Counted from the stretch's first letter, positions 34,812 through 44,199 are shown. The stretch: DNA of 64,000 bases from Sphingopyxis sp. H050 (GCF_001468265.1 NZ_LNRZ01000007.1:62001-126000), one strand, 5' to 3'. Program-made: numbers and translations. Notes: generated by a model not told the origin, from the sequence alone.

Positions 34812-37000
34812 ACCATAAACACAGGCGGCTTGCCATCGCTGCGTTGCCCTGGCTGCTGATCGCGGGCGGGCTTGTGGTCGCCTACGGCCTGTTTGCGACA
34901 TTGGCGGACAATCTCGCGGACCGAAACATCCGGACGGGGTTCGGTTTCCTGTTCGACCGGGCGGGCTTCGCGATTGGCGAAACGCTGATTGCTTACGCGC
35001 CGGGCGATTCCTATGCTGCGGCGCTGGCGGTGGGTCTTCTCAACACGCTCCTGATATCGGCGCTCGGCATCATCTTCTCGACCTTGCTCGGCCTCGCGGT
35101 CTGCATGGCGCGCCTGTCGTCCAACTGGCTGCTTGCGAGGCTCTCCGGCCTTTATATCGAGCTGGTTCGCAATATTCCGCTGCTGCTCCAGATGTTCGTC
35201 TGGTACGCCGCGCTGCTGTTCGGTCTGCCTGGACCCGGCCCGGGCGCCGTCGGACCGTTCGACCTCGATAATCGGGGATTGCACCTCCCCGCGCTCTCCT
35301 TGGCCGATCCGGGACGGCCGGTCTTGCTCATCGCGATCGTCGCCTGTGCGATCCTGCTGGGTGCCGTGCGGCGAGGAGCCGTTCGCACGCGCACTGCGCT
35401 GGCCTTCACCGGTATCTCGCTGGTGCCGCTCTTGCTGTGGGGCGGGATCGATCTGCCGCGGGCGGGGCGCTTCGGAACCGTCGGCGGACTGTCGCTCTCC
35501 ACGGAGTTTCTGACGCTGGTCGCCAGCCTTTCGGTCTATGCCTCGGCCTATCTGGCCGAGATATTCCGCGGCGCGATCCTCGCCGTTCCCGCAGGGCAGA
35601 GCGAGGCCGCCAAAGCGCTCGGCCTGTCGCCCGCGCAAACAATGGGACGGATCGTGATGCCGCAAGCGCTGCGCATCGCCATACCGCCGATGACGAGCTG
35701 GCATCTCAACACGATCAAGAACAGCTCCCTGGGGGTCGCGATCGGATATCCCGAATTTGTCTCGGTGGTCGATACCGTCATCAGCCAGACAGGCCAGGCG
35801 ATCGAAGGCGTCGGTCTGATCGTCGCGACGTTTCTTCTGCTCTCGCTGTCCTTGGCGTTCGTCACCGGCCGCTATGCCCGCCGGTTGGGCTGGAGCGTCG
35901 CCGGGCAGCCCGGCCGGAGCATCCAGTCGGCGCCCCTCGAACCCTTTCCGCTGCGCTCGGCGGCCGTCTGGCCGTCGTGGATACGGCGCAATCTGTTCAG
36001 AGGAGGACGCCAGTCGATACTGACCATCGCGATCCTCGCCATGACCGCGGCTTTCGCCGGCAAGGGACTCTCGTGGCTGCTGTTCGACGCGACCTTCGCC
36101 GGGGGCGCGGCCGATTGCCGTTTGGCCAGCGGTGCCTGCTGGCCATTCCTCCGCGAAAATGCGCGGCTGATATTGTTCGGAACCTATCCTGAAGCCGAGC
36201 AGTGGCGGTCCGCCGCAGCGGCGGCCGCGCTGCTTTCATGCCTTGCCTTCTCCTTCGTGCCGCGATTCTGGCGCAGCCGCCTCGGGCTTGTCTGGCTCGG
36301 CGCAATCGCCGTGGCGGTACTTCTACTACGAGGAGGATTCGCGGGCCTTTCCTATGTCCCGATGGAGAAGTGGAGCGGCCTCCCGGTCACATTGCTGCTC
36401 GCGAGCCTTGCGGTGGTCGGCGCTTTTCCACTGGCCATACTCCTCGCGTTCGGCCGCAGGTCGGCGCGGCGCGGCATTCGCTGGCCGAGCGTCGCCTTCA
36501 TCGAGCTGGTTCGCGGAACGCCACTGATCGGGGTACTGTTTCTCGCTGCGGTCCTGTTCCCGCTGTTCGTGCCCTCCTATCTCTCGATCGACAGCCTGCC
36601 GCGCGTCCAGCTCGCGCTCATATTCTTCACCGCCGCCTATATGGCCGAGGTCATCCGGGGCGGCCTGCTGGCGGTTCCCGTCGGGCAGGCAGAGGCCGCG
36701 CATGCTCTTGGCCTCACCAAATGGCAGGCGCGGCGCCACATCCTGTTGCCGCAGGCCCTGAAAGTCAGCGTACCCGGGCTGGTCAACACTTCGATCAGCG
36801 AGGTGAAGAACACGACGCTCGTCCTCATCGTCGGCGTCTTCGACTTGCTGCAGACGACCCGCCTCTCCTACGTCGAGGCGCAATGGCGACCCTATTTCGC
36901 CGAAGCCTATCTTTTTACCGGGACAATCTTTTTCCTCCTCTGTTTCTCCCTGTCCCGGCTCAGCATGAAGATCGAACGGAAACTAAACTATGCAGGATAA
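34808..37000 (+). CDS. Fused AapQ-AapM amino acid ABC permease
   Basis: This 730-residue inner membrane protein joins two permeases that are separate genes in rhizobia. The first half (about 1-375) has the QM loop motif GAILAVPAGQSEAAKALGLSPAQ; the second half (about 385-730) has GGLLAVPVGQAEAAHALGLTKWQ, each followed by PQALR/K. These are the EAA loops that dock the ATPase, so one chain should supply a complete pore. There is no internal stop or frameshift and the frame is uniform across the joint. Its start overlaps the aapJ stop, and its end overlaps the lyase start by 11 bp. Confidence 0.92.
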   Translation: MNHKHRRLAIAALPWLLIAGGLVVAYGLFATLADNLADRNIRTGFGFLFDRAGFAIGETLIAYAPGDSYAAALAVGLLNTLLISALGIIFSTLLGLAVCMARLSSNWLLARLSGLYIELVRNIPLLLQMFVWYAALLFGLPGPGPGAVGPFDLDNRGLHLPALSLADPGRPVLLIAIVACAILLGAVRRGAVRTRTALAFTGISLVPLLLWGGIDLPRAGRFGTVGGLSLSTEFLTLVASLSVYASAYLAEIFRGAILAVPAGQSEAAKALGLSPAQTMGRIVMPQALRIAIPPMTSWHLNTIKNSSLGVAIGYPEFVSVVDTVISQTGQAIEGVGLIVATFLLLSLSLAFVTGRYARRLGWSVAGQPGRSIQSAPLEPFPLRSAAVWPSWIRRNLFRGGRQSILTIAILAMTAAFAGKGLSWLLFDATFAGGAADCRLASGACWPFLRENARLILFGTYPEAEQWRSAAAAAALLSCLAFSFVPRFWRSRLGLVWLGAIAVAVLLLRGGFAGLSYVPMEKWSGLPVTLLLASLAVVGAFPLAILLAFGRRSARRGIRWPSVAFIELVRGTPLIGVLFLAAVLFPLFVPSYLSIDSLPRVQLALIFFTAAYMAEVIRGGLLAVPVGQAEAAHALGLTKWQARRHILLPQALKVSVPGLVNTSISEVKNTTLVLIVGVFDLLQTTRLSYVEAQWRPYFAEAYLFTGTIFFLLCFSLSRLSMKIERKLNYAG

Positions 37001-38237
37001 TCACGACAGAAAATGGCCCGGGGAGCCGGCAAGCCCGAAAGGGCGCGCCTGGCAGGATCCGACGCGTGCCGTTCACGGCGGTCCCCGCCCGTGCGATCAG
37101 CGGGGCCTCATCAATCCGCCCGTCGATCGAGCCTCCACCATTATCTACGACAGCGTCGAGGCCTATATGGACCGGCACCAGGGTCTCTACGATGAGGTCA
37201 TCTATGGCCTGTACGGAACGCGAACGACCTTTGCGCTCGCCGAGGCTGTCAGCGAACTTGAAGGCGGCTGCAACACCGTCATCACCTCGTCCGGAACCAG
37301 CGCAATCGCGCTAGCCCTCACGGCTTTCGTAGCCGCGGGCGACCATCTGCTCGTCGCGGACTGCGTCTATGGGCCGACCCGCAAGTTTCTGACCGACGTT
37401 CTCGCGCGTTTCGGGGTCGAGGTGGAATATTTCCAGCCCGATATCGGAGCCGAGATTGCCGGGCTGTGCCGCAGCAACACCCGGCTCATCTATATGGAGA
37501 CCCCGGGCTCGCAGACATTCGATATGATCGACGTCCCCGCGATCACGGCGGTTGCACGCAGCCGGGGCATATTGACCGCTCTCGACAACACCTGGGCCAC
37601 TCCGCTCTTCTTCAAGCCCTTGGCCTATGGGGTCGACATCTCGCTTGCTTCGGCAACCAAATATCTCTCGGGGCACTCCGACTGTCTGCTCGGCACGATG
37701 ACGGCGGCCAGCGATGCCGTCTACCGCCAGCTCAAGGACGCGGCGGCGCGCTGGGGCAACTGCGCGAGTCCCGACAATTGCTATCTCGTCCACCGGGGCA
37801 TCAGGACGCTCGATGCGCGCCTTGAACGCCACCAGCGCACCGCAGCGACGCTGATCGAATGGTTCGCCCAGCAACCCGAAGTGGTTGCGGTCCGCTATCC
37901 GGCTCATCCCGCCGACCCCGGCCATGCGATCTGGAAGCGGGATTTCACCGGTGCGTCCGGATTGTTCGGTGTTCAGCTCGACGGTCTTACCCCGCCCGAA
38001 ACTAGCGCCTTTTTCAACGAATTCTCGCTATTCCAGCTCGGTTCGAGCTGGGGCGGCTTCGAAAGTCTCGCGGTTCCGGCGTGGCCCGCTCCGATCCGCG
38101 ATTTTCCCAATGGCGAGGCAGATGGGGCGCTGATCCGCATTCACGCCGGCCTCGAAGCGCCGCAGGATCTGATCGCCGACCTCGCCGCAGCCTTCGCGCG
38201 GGTACGAGCGCTACGCGGCCGGGGGCAGGCGTCATGA
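36990..38237 (+). CDS. Cystathionine beta-lyase-like PLP enzyme (C-S lyase)
   Basis: This 415-residue protein belongs to the Cys/Met metabolism PLP family. The cofactor lysine is Lys224 in [11 protein letters not shown], the pyridine-nitrogen aspartate is Asp199 in [10 protein letters not shown], and the substrate-side YGLYGTRT motif and [11 protein letters not shown] phosphate loop are present. The pattern ([30 protein letters not shown]) fits cystathionine beta-lyase (MetC). It is embedded between the permease and the ATPase genes of one importer, with overlaps on both sides, so a role in cleaving the imported sulfur amino acid is likely. Confidence 0.9.
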   Translation: MQDNHDRKWPGEPASPKGRAWQDPTRAVHGGPRPCDQRGLINPPVDRASTIIYDSVEAYMDRHQGLYDEVIYGLYGTRTTFALAEAVSELEGGCNTVITSSGTSAIALALTAFVAAGDHLLVADCVYGPTRKFLTDVLARFGVEVEYFQPDIGAEIAGLCRSNTRLIYMETPGSQTFDMIDVPAITAVARSRGILTALDNTWATPLFFKPLAYGVDISLASATKYLSGHSDCLLGTMTAASDAVYRQLKDAAARWGNCASPDNCYLVHRGIRTLDARLERHQRTAATLIEWFAQQPEVVAVRYPAHPADPGHAIWKRDFTGASGLFGVQLDGLTPPETSAFFNEFSLFQLGSSWGGFESLAVPAWPAPIRDFPNGEADGALIRIHAGLEAPQDLIADLAAAFARVRALRGRGQAS

Positions 38238-38986
38238 CCGACGCCTCGGGCCACGCGGCCGTCAGCTTGCGGCAGGTCGACAAATATTATGGCGCCTATC
38301 ATGCCCTCCGCTCGATCGACCTCGAAATCGCCCCGCGCGAGCGGATCGTGATTTGCGGGCCTTCGGGCTCCGGCAAGTCGACGCTCATTCGCTGCATGAA
38401 CAGGCTCGAGGTGCCCGACTCCGGCGCCGTCCTGATCGAGGGGGCCAAGATTACCGACGCGTCGCGGGAGGCCGTTGCGGCGCTCCGCGCCGTCGGCATG
38501 GTCTTTCAACAGTTCAATCTGTTCCCGCACAAGACGGTGCTGGAGAATTGCACCCTCGCGCCCGTCCTCCTCGGCGGCTTGTCTCTTCCGGAGGCGGAGG
38601 CGCGCGCCATATCCTATTTGGACAAGGTGAGGATTGGCGACCAGGCGGGCAAATATCCGGGGCAGCTCTCGGGAGGGCAGCAACAGCGGGCCGCAATAGC
38701 CCGCGCTTTGGCGATGGAACCCAGGATTCTTCTCTTCGACGAGCCGACATCGGCGCTCGACCCCGAGATGATCAAGGAGGTACTCGATGTGATGACGGCC
38801 CTTGCCGGCGAAGGACGGACGATGGTGTGCGTGACGCACGAAATGGGATTCGCGCGCGAGGTGGCCGATCGCATTCTTTTCATGGATCAGGGCCAGATCA
38901 TCGAAGACGCAAGGCCGGCCGATTTTTTCGCCGCGCCGAAAAGCGAGCGCGCACGGACCTTTCTCGAACAGATACTTTCGCATTGA
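38234..38986 (+). CDS. aapP: AapP-like amino acid ABC transporter ATPase
   Basis: This 250-residue ATPase has Walker [11 protein letters not shown]-loop [15 protein letters not shown], signature [16 protein letters not shown], Walker [15 protein letters not shown] and the H-loop VTHEMGFA. The Q-loop sequence FNLFPHKT is typical of the polar amino acid family. The ATG overlaps the lyase stop (ATGA), which closes the operon aapJ - aapQM - lyase - aapP. Confidence 0.94.
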   Translation: MTDASGHAAVSLRQVDKYYGAYHALRSIDLEIAPRERIVICGPSGSGKSTLIRCMNRLEVPDSGAVLIEGAKITDASREAVAALRAVGMVFQQFNLFPHKTVLENCTLAPVLLGGLSLPEAEARAISYLDKVRIGDQAGKYPGQLSGGQQQRAAIARALAMEPRILLFDEPTSALDPEMIKEVLDVMTALAGEGRTMVCVTHEMGFAREVADRILFMDQGQIIEDARPADFFAAPKSERARTFLEQILSH

Positions 38987-39117
38987 GCGGCTCAAGTCGG
39001 TCGCCCCCAAGCTGTGCCGACCCACCTAATCATGTCATTTCATAAGCAAGCCGAGGGAGGGGCCAGCCGGCTCCTTGCGCGAAAAGGCTCAGGCCGGAAA
39101 AAAAATTTCAAAATCGA

Positions 39118-39144
39118 TGAGGGGTAGAGCTTTGGGGTGCGTAT
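39118..39144 (+). promoter_or_regulatory. ECF-type promoter motif ahead of the TonB receptor at 39272
   Basis: TGAGGGG is followed 15 bases later by CGTAT (39140-39144), 128 bases before the ATG. A HutC-type site lies between the motif and the start codon, where it could block transcription. It shares the CTTTGG inside the spacer with the motif at 23757. Confidence 0.65.
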
Positions 39145-39213
39145 CTAATAGGTATCGTGCGCCCGGAATTTGCTTCATAACTAATTGATATGATTCAATA
39201 AAATCCTATTGAC

Positions 39214-39225
39214 CTGTATATACAT
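39214..39225 (+). promoter_or_regulatory. HutC-subfamily GntR operator in the TonB receptor leader
   Basis: CTGTATATACAT fits the consensus NYGTMTAKACNY known for HutC-type GntR regulators at every position and contains the palindrome TGTATATACA. It is preceded directly by TTGACC, a possible -35 box. The GntR/HutC gene lies 4 kb downstream in the same locus. Confidence 0.65.
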
Positions 39226-39271
39226 TTGATGCTCTCTGCGGCTGATCAGCCAACCATCAGGGGGTTTCGCT

Positions 39272-41977
39272 ATGATGACCAGGACAATTTTGCTCGCCAG
39301 CGCCGCAGCGGTCGCGACCTTTGCAACACCCGCGCTTGCGCAGAGCGGTGCCGCGACGCAGTCGCCCGCCGCCGAGGATGCTCCGAACGGATCGGACATC
39401 GTCGTGACCGGCTCGCGCATTCGTCGCCAGGACCTCGCCGGCGTCGGTCCTGCGACCGTCGTCTCGGCCGAGCAGATCGAAAACACCGGCCTCGTCAATA
39501 TCGAGACGGTGCTGCAGCGCCTCCCTGCCAACGCCGGCTTCGCGGGCAACCAGACCTCGGCTTATTGGGCGAACAACGGCTATGGCACGGCGCAGGTGAA
39601 CCTGCGCGGTCTCGGCATCAAGCGCACCCTTGTACTGCTCAACGGCCGCCGTCTCGTTGCGGGCGGGACGGGGGCGAACTCGTCGCCCGACCTCAACATG
39701 ATCCCGGTCGCCGCGCTCGCGCGTACCGATGTGCTGAAGGACGGCGCATCGGCGATCTACGGCGCTGATGCAATGGCGGGCGTGGTCAATCTCGTCACCC
39801 GGACCGATTATGAAGGCCTAGGGCTCAGCGTTCGTCAGGGCATCACCGAAAAGGGCGATGGGTCCGATTTCACGGCCGACCTCCTTTGGGGAATTCGCAA
39901 CGATCGCGGCGGCTTTATGGCGGCGGTCACCTATCAGAAGACCAAGGCGGTCAACATGGCGACACGCGCGCCCTGCTCGCTCGCCGAAACGACCCCGGGC
40001 CAGCTGTCGTGCGTTAACAGCGCCTCGACGATTGGCGGTCGCGCGGTGTTGCCGAACGGGCAGCAGATCAACTTCAATCAGGTGCTGGGCGGCAACGGCA
40101 ATTTCTTTGAGCCCTACAGCGCCGCAAAGCATAATTTCAATTCGAACCCGTTCCTCAACGCGGTGAGCCCAGTGGAGCGCGTCAGCACGGCCTTCTTCGC
40201 CGACTATGACATCACCGACAATATCGAGGCGTTCGGCGAGTTCCTCTATACCTTCCGCAAGTCGAACCAGATCGCGACGCCCGGAACGCTTCGCAACCTC
40301 TCGATTGCGGCGAGCAATCCTACCAATCCGACGGGGCAGAATATCGTCCTCATCCAGCGCCGCCTCGCCGAACCGGGGCCGCGCCAGTTTTTTCAGGAGA
40401 CCGATACCTGGCAGGGCACGTTCGGCCTGCGCGGCAAGCTGTCCAACAATTGGGGATGGGAAGTCGCGGGTGCGTTCGGGCGCAATACCGCGGTCGACGG
40501 CTCGACCAACATCGCCAATCTGGAGCGTGTCCGCAACACGATCGACACGACCAAGTGCAGCCTTGCGGCCGGTGCGACGATCCCCTGCGCCGACTATCTC
40601 GGCTTCGGCGACCTGACCCCGCAGGTTCTCGACTATATCCTGTTCACGTCGCGCGATCGCGGCGGCAACGAACTGGCGACGGTAACCGCCGACATCAACG
40701 GCGACCTGTTCAAGCTGCCCGCAGGACCCGTCTCCTTCGCGGCGGGCGTCGTCTATCGCAAGGAGAAGGGCTGGCGCGATCCCGATCCGCTGACCGTGCT
40801 CGGCATCGCGAATACCAACCAGCAAAGCCCGATCTCGGGAACGAGCATCGCCAAGGAAGCCTATCTCGAACTGTCGGTGCCGATCCTTGCTGACAAGCCC
40901 TTCTTCCAGTCCCTCACGCTCGACGGCGCGGTTCGCTACTCGAACTACGACCTGTTCGGCAGCGACTGGAACTACAAGGGTAGCGTCGACTGGGTCATCA
41001 ACGACAGCTTCCGCCTGCGCGGCACCTATGGCACGGGCTTCCGCATCCCGAATGTCCCCGAACTGTTCGGCGGGGTTTCGGAAGGCAATCTGACGACGAC
41101 CGATCCTTGCTCGCGCTATTCAACGAGCGGTAATGCGACGCTGATCGCGAACTGCCAGGCGTCCGGCGTTCCGGCGAACTATGTCCAGCTTGGGACGACA
41201 ATCCTGACCACGGTCGGCGGCAACGAGAATCTGCAGCCCGAAAGCTCGACCACCTGGACAGTCGGCACGGTGGTCTCGCCGAAGGGGCTGGTCCCCGGCC
41301 TGTCGCTCACCGCCGACTGGTTCGACATCAAGATCAAGGACGCGATCCGTGCGATTCCTGGGTCGACCAAGCTGTCGATCTGCTATGCGAGCCAGAATCT
41401 GTCGCATCCTTTCTGCGACGATTTCACCCGCAGCCCGCTGACTGGCGAGGTCACCTTCTTGTCCGCGCAGCCGATCAACACCGGCCGCGAGGAGATGAAC
41501 GGCCTTGACCTTGGTCTGGTCTATGCGGGCGGTATCGGCAGCGTGAACATCTCGCTCGACGTCAACCTGACCTATCTGAACAAATATGTCGTCCTGCCTT
41601 TCCCTGGCGGCGCGCCGATCGATTTCGACGGCTTCATCGGCGGCGGCAACGGCGGCTATTCGAAGTGGCGCGGTTATGGCGTGCTGACCGCCGAGAAGGA
41701 TGGCATCAGCGCGACCTGGTCGACGCAGTGGATCGGCAAAGCGACCGACTTCAACGCGTCGCCCGGCGAAATCGGCTACAGCACGCCCAACGTGTTCTAC
41801 CACAATCTCCAGGTCGCGTTCGAGATCGACGAAAAGACCCGCTTCCAGGTCGGCGTCGACAATCTCTTCGATCGCAAGGCGCCCTATATCCAGAGCTTCA
41901 CCGATGCGAACACCGACACGATGACCTATGATCTGCTCGGACGGCGTTTCTACGTCGGTTTCCGCACCGCCTTCTGA
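39272..41977 (+). CDS. TonB-dependent receptor linked to PepSY proteins
   Basis: This 901-residue receptor has a signal peptide (cleavage near ALAQSG), TonB box SDIVVTGSRIRRQD, plug motifs VLLNGRRLVAGG and LARTDVLKDGASAIYGADAMAGVVNLVT, and a barrel ending GRRFYVGFRTAF. The two PepSY membrane proteins follow within 11 bp. This triplet is common for metal-chelate uptake, where PepSY proteins may act as reductases. The leader carries both the ECF motif and a HutC-type site. The substrate is not evident. Confidence 0.94.
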   Translation: MMTRTILLASAAAVATFATPALAQSGAATQSPAAEDAPNGSDIVVTGSRIRRQDLAGVGPATVVSAEQIENTGLVNIETVLQRLPANAGFAGNQTSAYWANNGYGTAQVNLRGLGIKRTLVLLNGRRLVAGGTGANSSPDLNMIPVAALARTDVLKDGASAIYGADAMAGVVNLVTRTDYEGLGLSVRQGITEKGDGSDFTADLLWGIRNDRGGFMAAVTYQKTKAVNMATRAPCSLAETTPGQLSCVNSASTIGGRAVLPNGQQINFNQVLGGNGNFFEPYSAAKHNFNSNPFLNAVSPVERVSTAFFADYDITDNIEAFGEFLYTFRKSNQIATPGTLRNLSIAASNPTNPTGQNIVLIQRRLAEPGPRQFFQETDTWQGTFGLRGKLSNNWGWEVAGAFGRNTAVDGSTNIANLERVRNTIDTTKCSLAAGATIPCADYLGFGDLTPQVLDYILFTSRDRGGNELATVTADINGDLFKLPAGPVSFAAGVVYRKEKGWRDPDPLTVLGIANTNQQSPISGTSIAKEAYLELSVPILADKPFFQSLTLDGAVRYSNYDLFGSDWNYKGSVDWVINDSFRLRGTYGTGFRIPNVPELFGGVSEGNLTTTDPCSRYSTSGNATLIANCQASGVPANYVQLGTTILTTVGGNENLQPESSTTWTVGTVVSPKGLVPGLSLTADWFDIKIKDAIRAIPGSTKLSICYASQNLSHPFCDDFTRSPLTGEVTFLSAQPINTGREEMNGLDLGLVYAGGIGSVNISLDVNLTYLNKYVVLPFPGGAPIDFDGFIGGGNGGYSKWRGYGVLTAEKDGISATWSTQWIGKATDFNASPGEIGYSTPNVFYHNLQVAFEIDEKTRFQVGVDNLFDRKAPYIQSFTDANTDTMTYDLLGRRFYVGFRTAF

Positions 41978-41988
41978 GGAATTGCGAG

Positions 41989-42693
41989 ATGGCGATACGT
42001 TGGCCGCTGCTGGTTCGGCGAACGCATAAATGGCTGGCCCTGATCGTGGGCGTCCAGGCCTTGCTCTGGACGCTGACGGGCTTTTACATGGTGGTCGTTC
42101 ACATCGACACCATTCACGGCGATCATCTGGTGCGCTCCCCGGTGACCCAGCCCTTCGACCTCGACGGCCTCGCAGCGCCGTCGAAGGTCGTCGCGGCTGC
42201 GCCGGGGGTGTCCGAAATCCGTCTCCAGCGCTTTTTCGGCCAACCGGTCTGGCGCGCCGAGACCCCTGAAGGCGCGCGCCTGTTCGACGCGCGTTCGGGT
42301 GCGCCGCTGCCTGCCCTGACCGAGTCCCAGGTCAGCGAACAGGCACGGCGCATCTTCACCGGTGACGGCAAGATCGTCTCGGTGCGACTATTGACCGAGG
42401 CACCTCAGGAAATGCAGGCGCGCAAGCCGCCCTATTGGCAGGTCGAGTTCGAAGGCTGGAACCGTCCGACGCTCTATCTTTCGCCGACGACCGGCGAGCT
42501 CATCTCGCGCCGCCACGCACTATGGCGCGTGTTCGACTTTGCGTGGATGCTCCACATCATGGACTATGACGAGCGGACCAACGTCAACAACCCGCTGCTG
42601 CGCGTCGCAACCTGGAGTGTCTTCGCGATGGCGCTTTCCGGTGCGTGGCTACTGATCTGGTCGTTCAAACGCCGCAAGAGGAAGCAGGCATGA
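41989..42693 (+). CDS. PepSY domain membrane protein, first of a tandem pair
   Basis: This 234-residue protein has an N-terminal transmembrane helix (RRTHKWLALIVGVQALLWTLTGFYMVVV), a periplasmic PepSY region (about 45-185) and a C-terminal helix (LRVATWSVFAMALSGAWLLIW) preceded by WMLHIMDYDERTNVNNP. The His residues HKW and WMLH at the membrane edges are those expected to bind haem in PepSY-associated reductases. It is paired with the next gene, with which it shares the same plan. Confidence 0.88.
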   Translation: MAIRWPLLVRRTHKWLALIVGVQALLWTLTGFYMVVVHIDTIHGDHLVRSPVTQPFDLDGLAAPSKVVAAAPGVSEIRLQRFFGQPVWRAETPEGARLFDARSGAPLPALTESQVSEQARRIFTGDGKIVSVRLLTEAPQEMQARKPPYWQVEFEGWNRPTLYLSPTTGELISRRHALWRVFDFAWMLHIMDYDERTNVNNPLLRVATWSVFAMALSGAWLLIWSFKRRKRKQA

Positions 42694-43424
42694 AACGCAT
42701 CCGGCTGACGCCGCTCTTTTTTCGGCGCATCCACAAATGGGTGGGGCTCATCCTTGGCCTCCAGTTCCTCCTTTGGGCCTTGAGCGGCTCGGTGATGGCG
42801 TTGCTCGACAAGGACAAGGTCGGGGGACACGGCGGCGGGATGAGCCACGCGCATGCCCTGCCCGCGGGAGAGTATTTTGACGTCGCCGCCTTGCCGCGCG
42901 GTGATCCCGTAACCGGGGTGGTTTTGCGCGATCTTGGCGCTCGACCGATCTACGAGCTCCGCACCACCAAGGGCGTGCGGCTGGTCGACGCTACGAGCGG
43001 CGAGGATATTCGCGTCGATGAAGGGATGGCCCGCGAAGTCGCATCGATGATGAACGAGGCACCAATCCGCAAGGTGAGCGTGATTGCAAAGCCCAACCTC
43101 GAATCACGCGACCATGAAGGTGCGATGTGGCGCGTCGACTTTGCCGACGCCGAGAACAGCAGCGCCTATGTCTCGCTCGATACGGCGCGCTTCCTCGTGA
43201 TGCGCGGCGATACCTGGCGGACCTGGGATTTCTTCTGGATGCTCCACAATATGGACTATGTGAACCGGAAGAGTTTCAACCACCCGCTGATCATCTTCGT
43301 CGCATTCGGCACGTTGTGGTTGTCCGGGACCGGATTCTACCTGCTGTTCAAAAGCTTCAGCCGCGCCGATTTCCGCTGGCTGCGCCGTCGCCGCAAGCCC
43401 ATCGTTACCCGCAGCACGGCCTGA
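42690..43424 (+). CDS. PepSY domain membrane protein, second of a tandem pair
   Basis: This 244-residue protein has the same plan as its neighbour: RRIHKWVGLILGLQFLLWALSG, a periplasmic region beginning GGHGGGMSHAHALPAGEYFD, then WDFFWMLHNMDYVNRKSFNHP and a terminal helix. The start overlaps the previous stop (ATGA). A His/Gly/Met cluster at residues 48-58 is extra and may bind metal. The pair probably forms a heterodimer serving the receptor upstream. Confidence 0.88.
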   Translation: MKRIRLTPLFFRRIHKWVGLILGLQFLLWALSGSVMALLDKDKVGGHGGGMSHAHALPAGEYFDVAALPRGDPVTGVVLRDLGARPIYELRTTKGVRLVDATSGEDIRVDEGMAREVASMMNEAPIRKVSVIAKPNLESRDHEGAMWRVDFADAENSSAYVSLDTARFLVMRGDTWRTWDFFWMLHNMDYVNRKSFNHPLIIFVAFGTLWLSGTGFYLLFKSFSRADFRWLRRRRKPIVTRSTA

Positions 43425-43428
43425 GCCG

Positions 43429-44199
43429 TCAGTCCCCGACCGCGAAGGCGGCCGAAAGCTCAAAGCGTGTGCCGGGATGGGAGAGCCAGGCGTGCGACAC
43501 CAGTCGACCGCTACTCCAGGTCTGCCGGGTCATGCGCAGAATCGGTTCCCCCTCGTTCAGACCAAGCATGCCGCGGGTGCGCGCGTCGGGCATTTCCGCG
43601 CGGACGCGGTGCTCGACCCGCTCGAGCGGCGCAGTGCGCGTCAGATATTCGTTGGGCGTCAACTGCGTGAAATCGAGCGTGCCATAATCCGGCGCGGCAG
43701 ATGCGAGCACGAACCGCTCTTCGAGCTGGATCGGGAACTCGGCCTCATGGTGGACGATGATCGAGTGGAAGATTCTCGTGCCCACCGGCACTTCCAGAAG
43801 AACGGCGGTGTCGACGCTGGTCTTCTCCTCGACATTCTGGATGACCCTCGCCCGGTAGTCATGGCCGCGTCCCCGAATTTCCTCGGCGATATTCCGGATC
43901 TCGATCATATGACCGATCGGCTTCGGCTCGGCGATGAATGACCCGCTGCCGGCGCGGCGCACGATGATACCCGCCGATTGCAACTCGCGAAGCGCCCGAT
44001 TTGCCGTCATGCGCGAGACATCGAACTGTCCGACGAGTTCCGCCTCTGACGGCACTCGGTCGCCCGGTTTCAGACGACCGTCGCGGATGGCATCATGGAT
44101 GCTCTGCTTGATCGCTGCGTAACGCGGTGGGGCATCCGATAAAACGCCGTCGGCAGACCGCTGGGCGATGTTCGAATTCAGTCGAGGGGTAAGATCCAT
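43429..44199 (-). CDS. GntR family, HutC-subfamily regulator
   Basis: This 256-residue protein has the GntR winged helix (PPRYAAIKQSIHDAIRDGRLKPGDRVPSEAELVGQFDVSRMTANRALRELQSAGIIVRR) and the UTRA effector domain of HutC regulators (residues about 95-250). HutC itself senses urocanate; no hut genes are present, so the ligand here is open. The ATG at 44199 is preferred, since a TTG at 44235 would place the autoregulatory operator inside the gene. It converges on the PepSY gene with a 4-bp gap. Confidence 0.9.
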   Translation of the reverse strand: MDLTPRLNSNIAQRSADGVLSDAPPRYAAIKQSIHDAIRDGRLKPGDRVPSEAELVGQFDVSRMTANRALRELQSAGIIVRRAGSGSFIAEPKPIGHMIEIRNIAEEIRGRGHDYRARVIQNVEEKTSVDTAVLLEVPVGTRIFHSIIVHHEAEFPIQLEERFVLASAAPDYGTLDFTQLTPNEYLTRTAPLERVEHRVRAEMPDARTRGMLGLNEGEPILRMTRQTWSSGRLVSHAWLSHPGTRFELSAAFAVGD

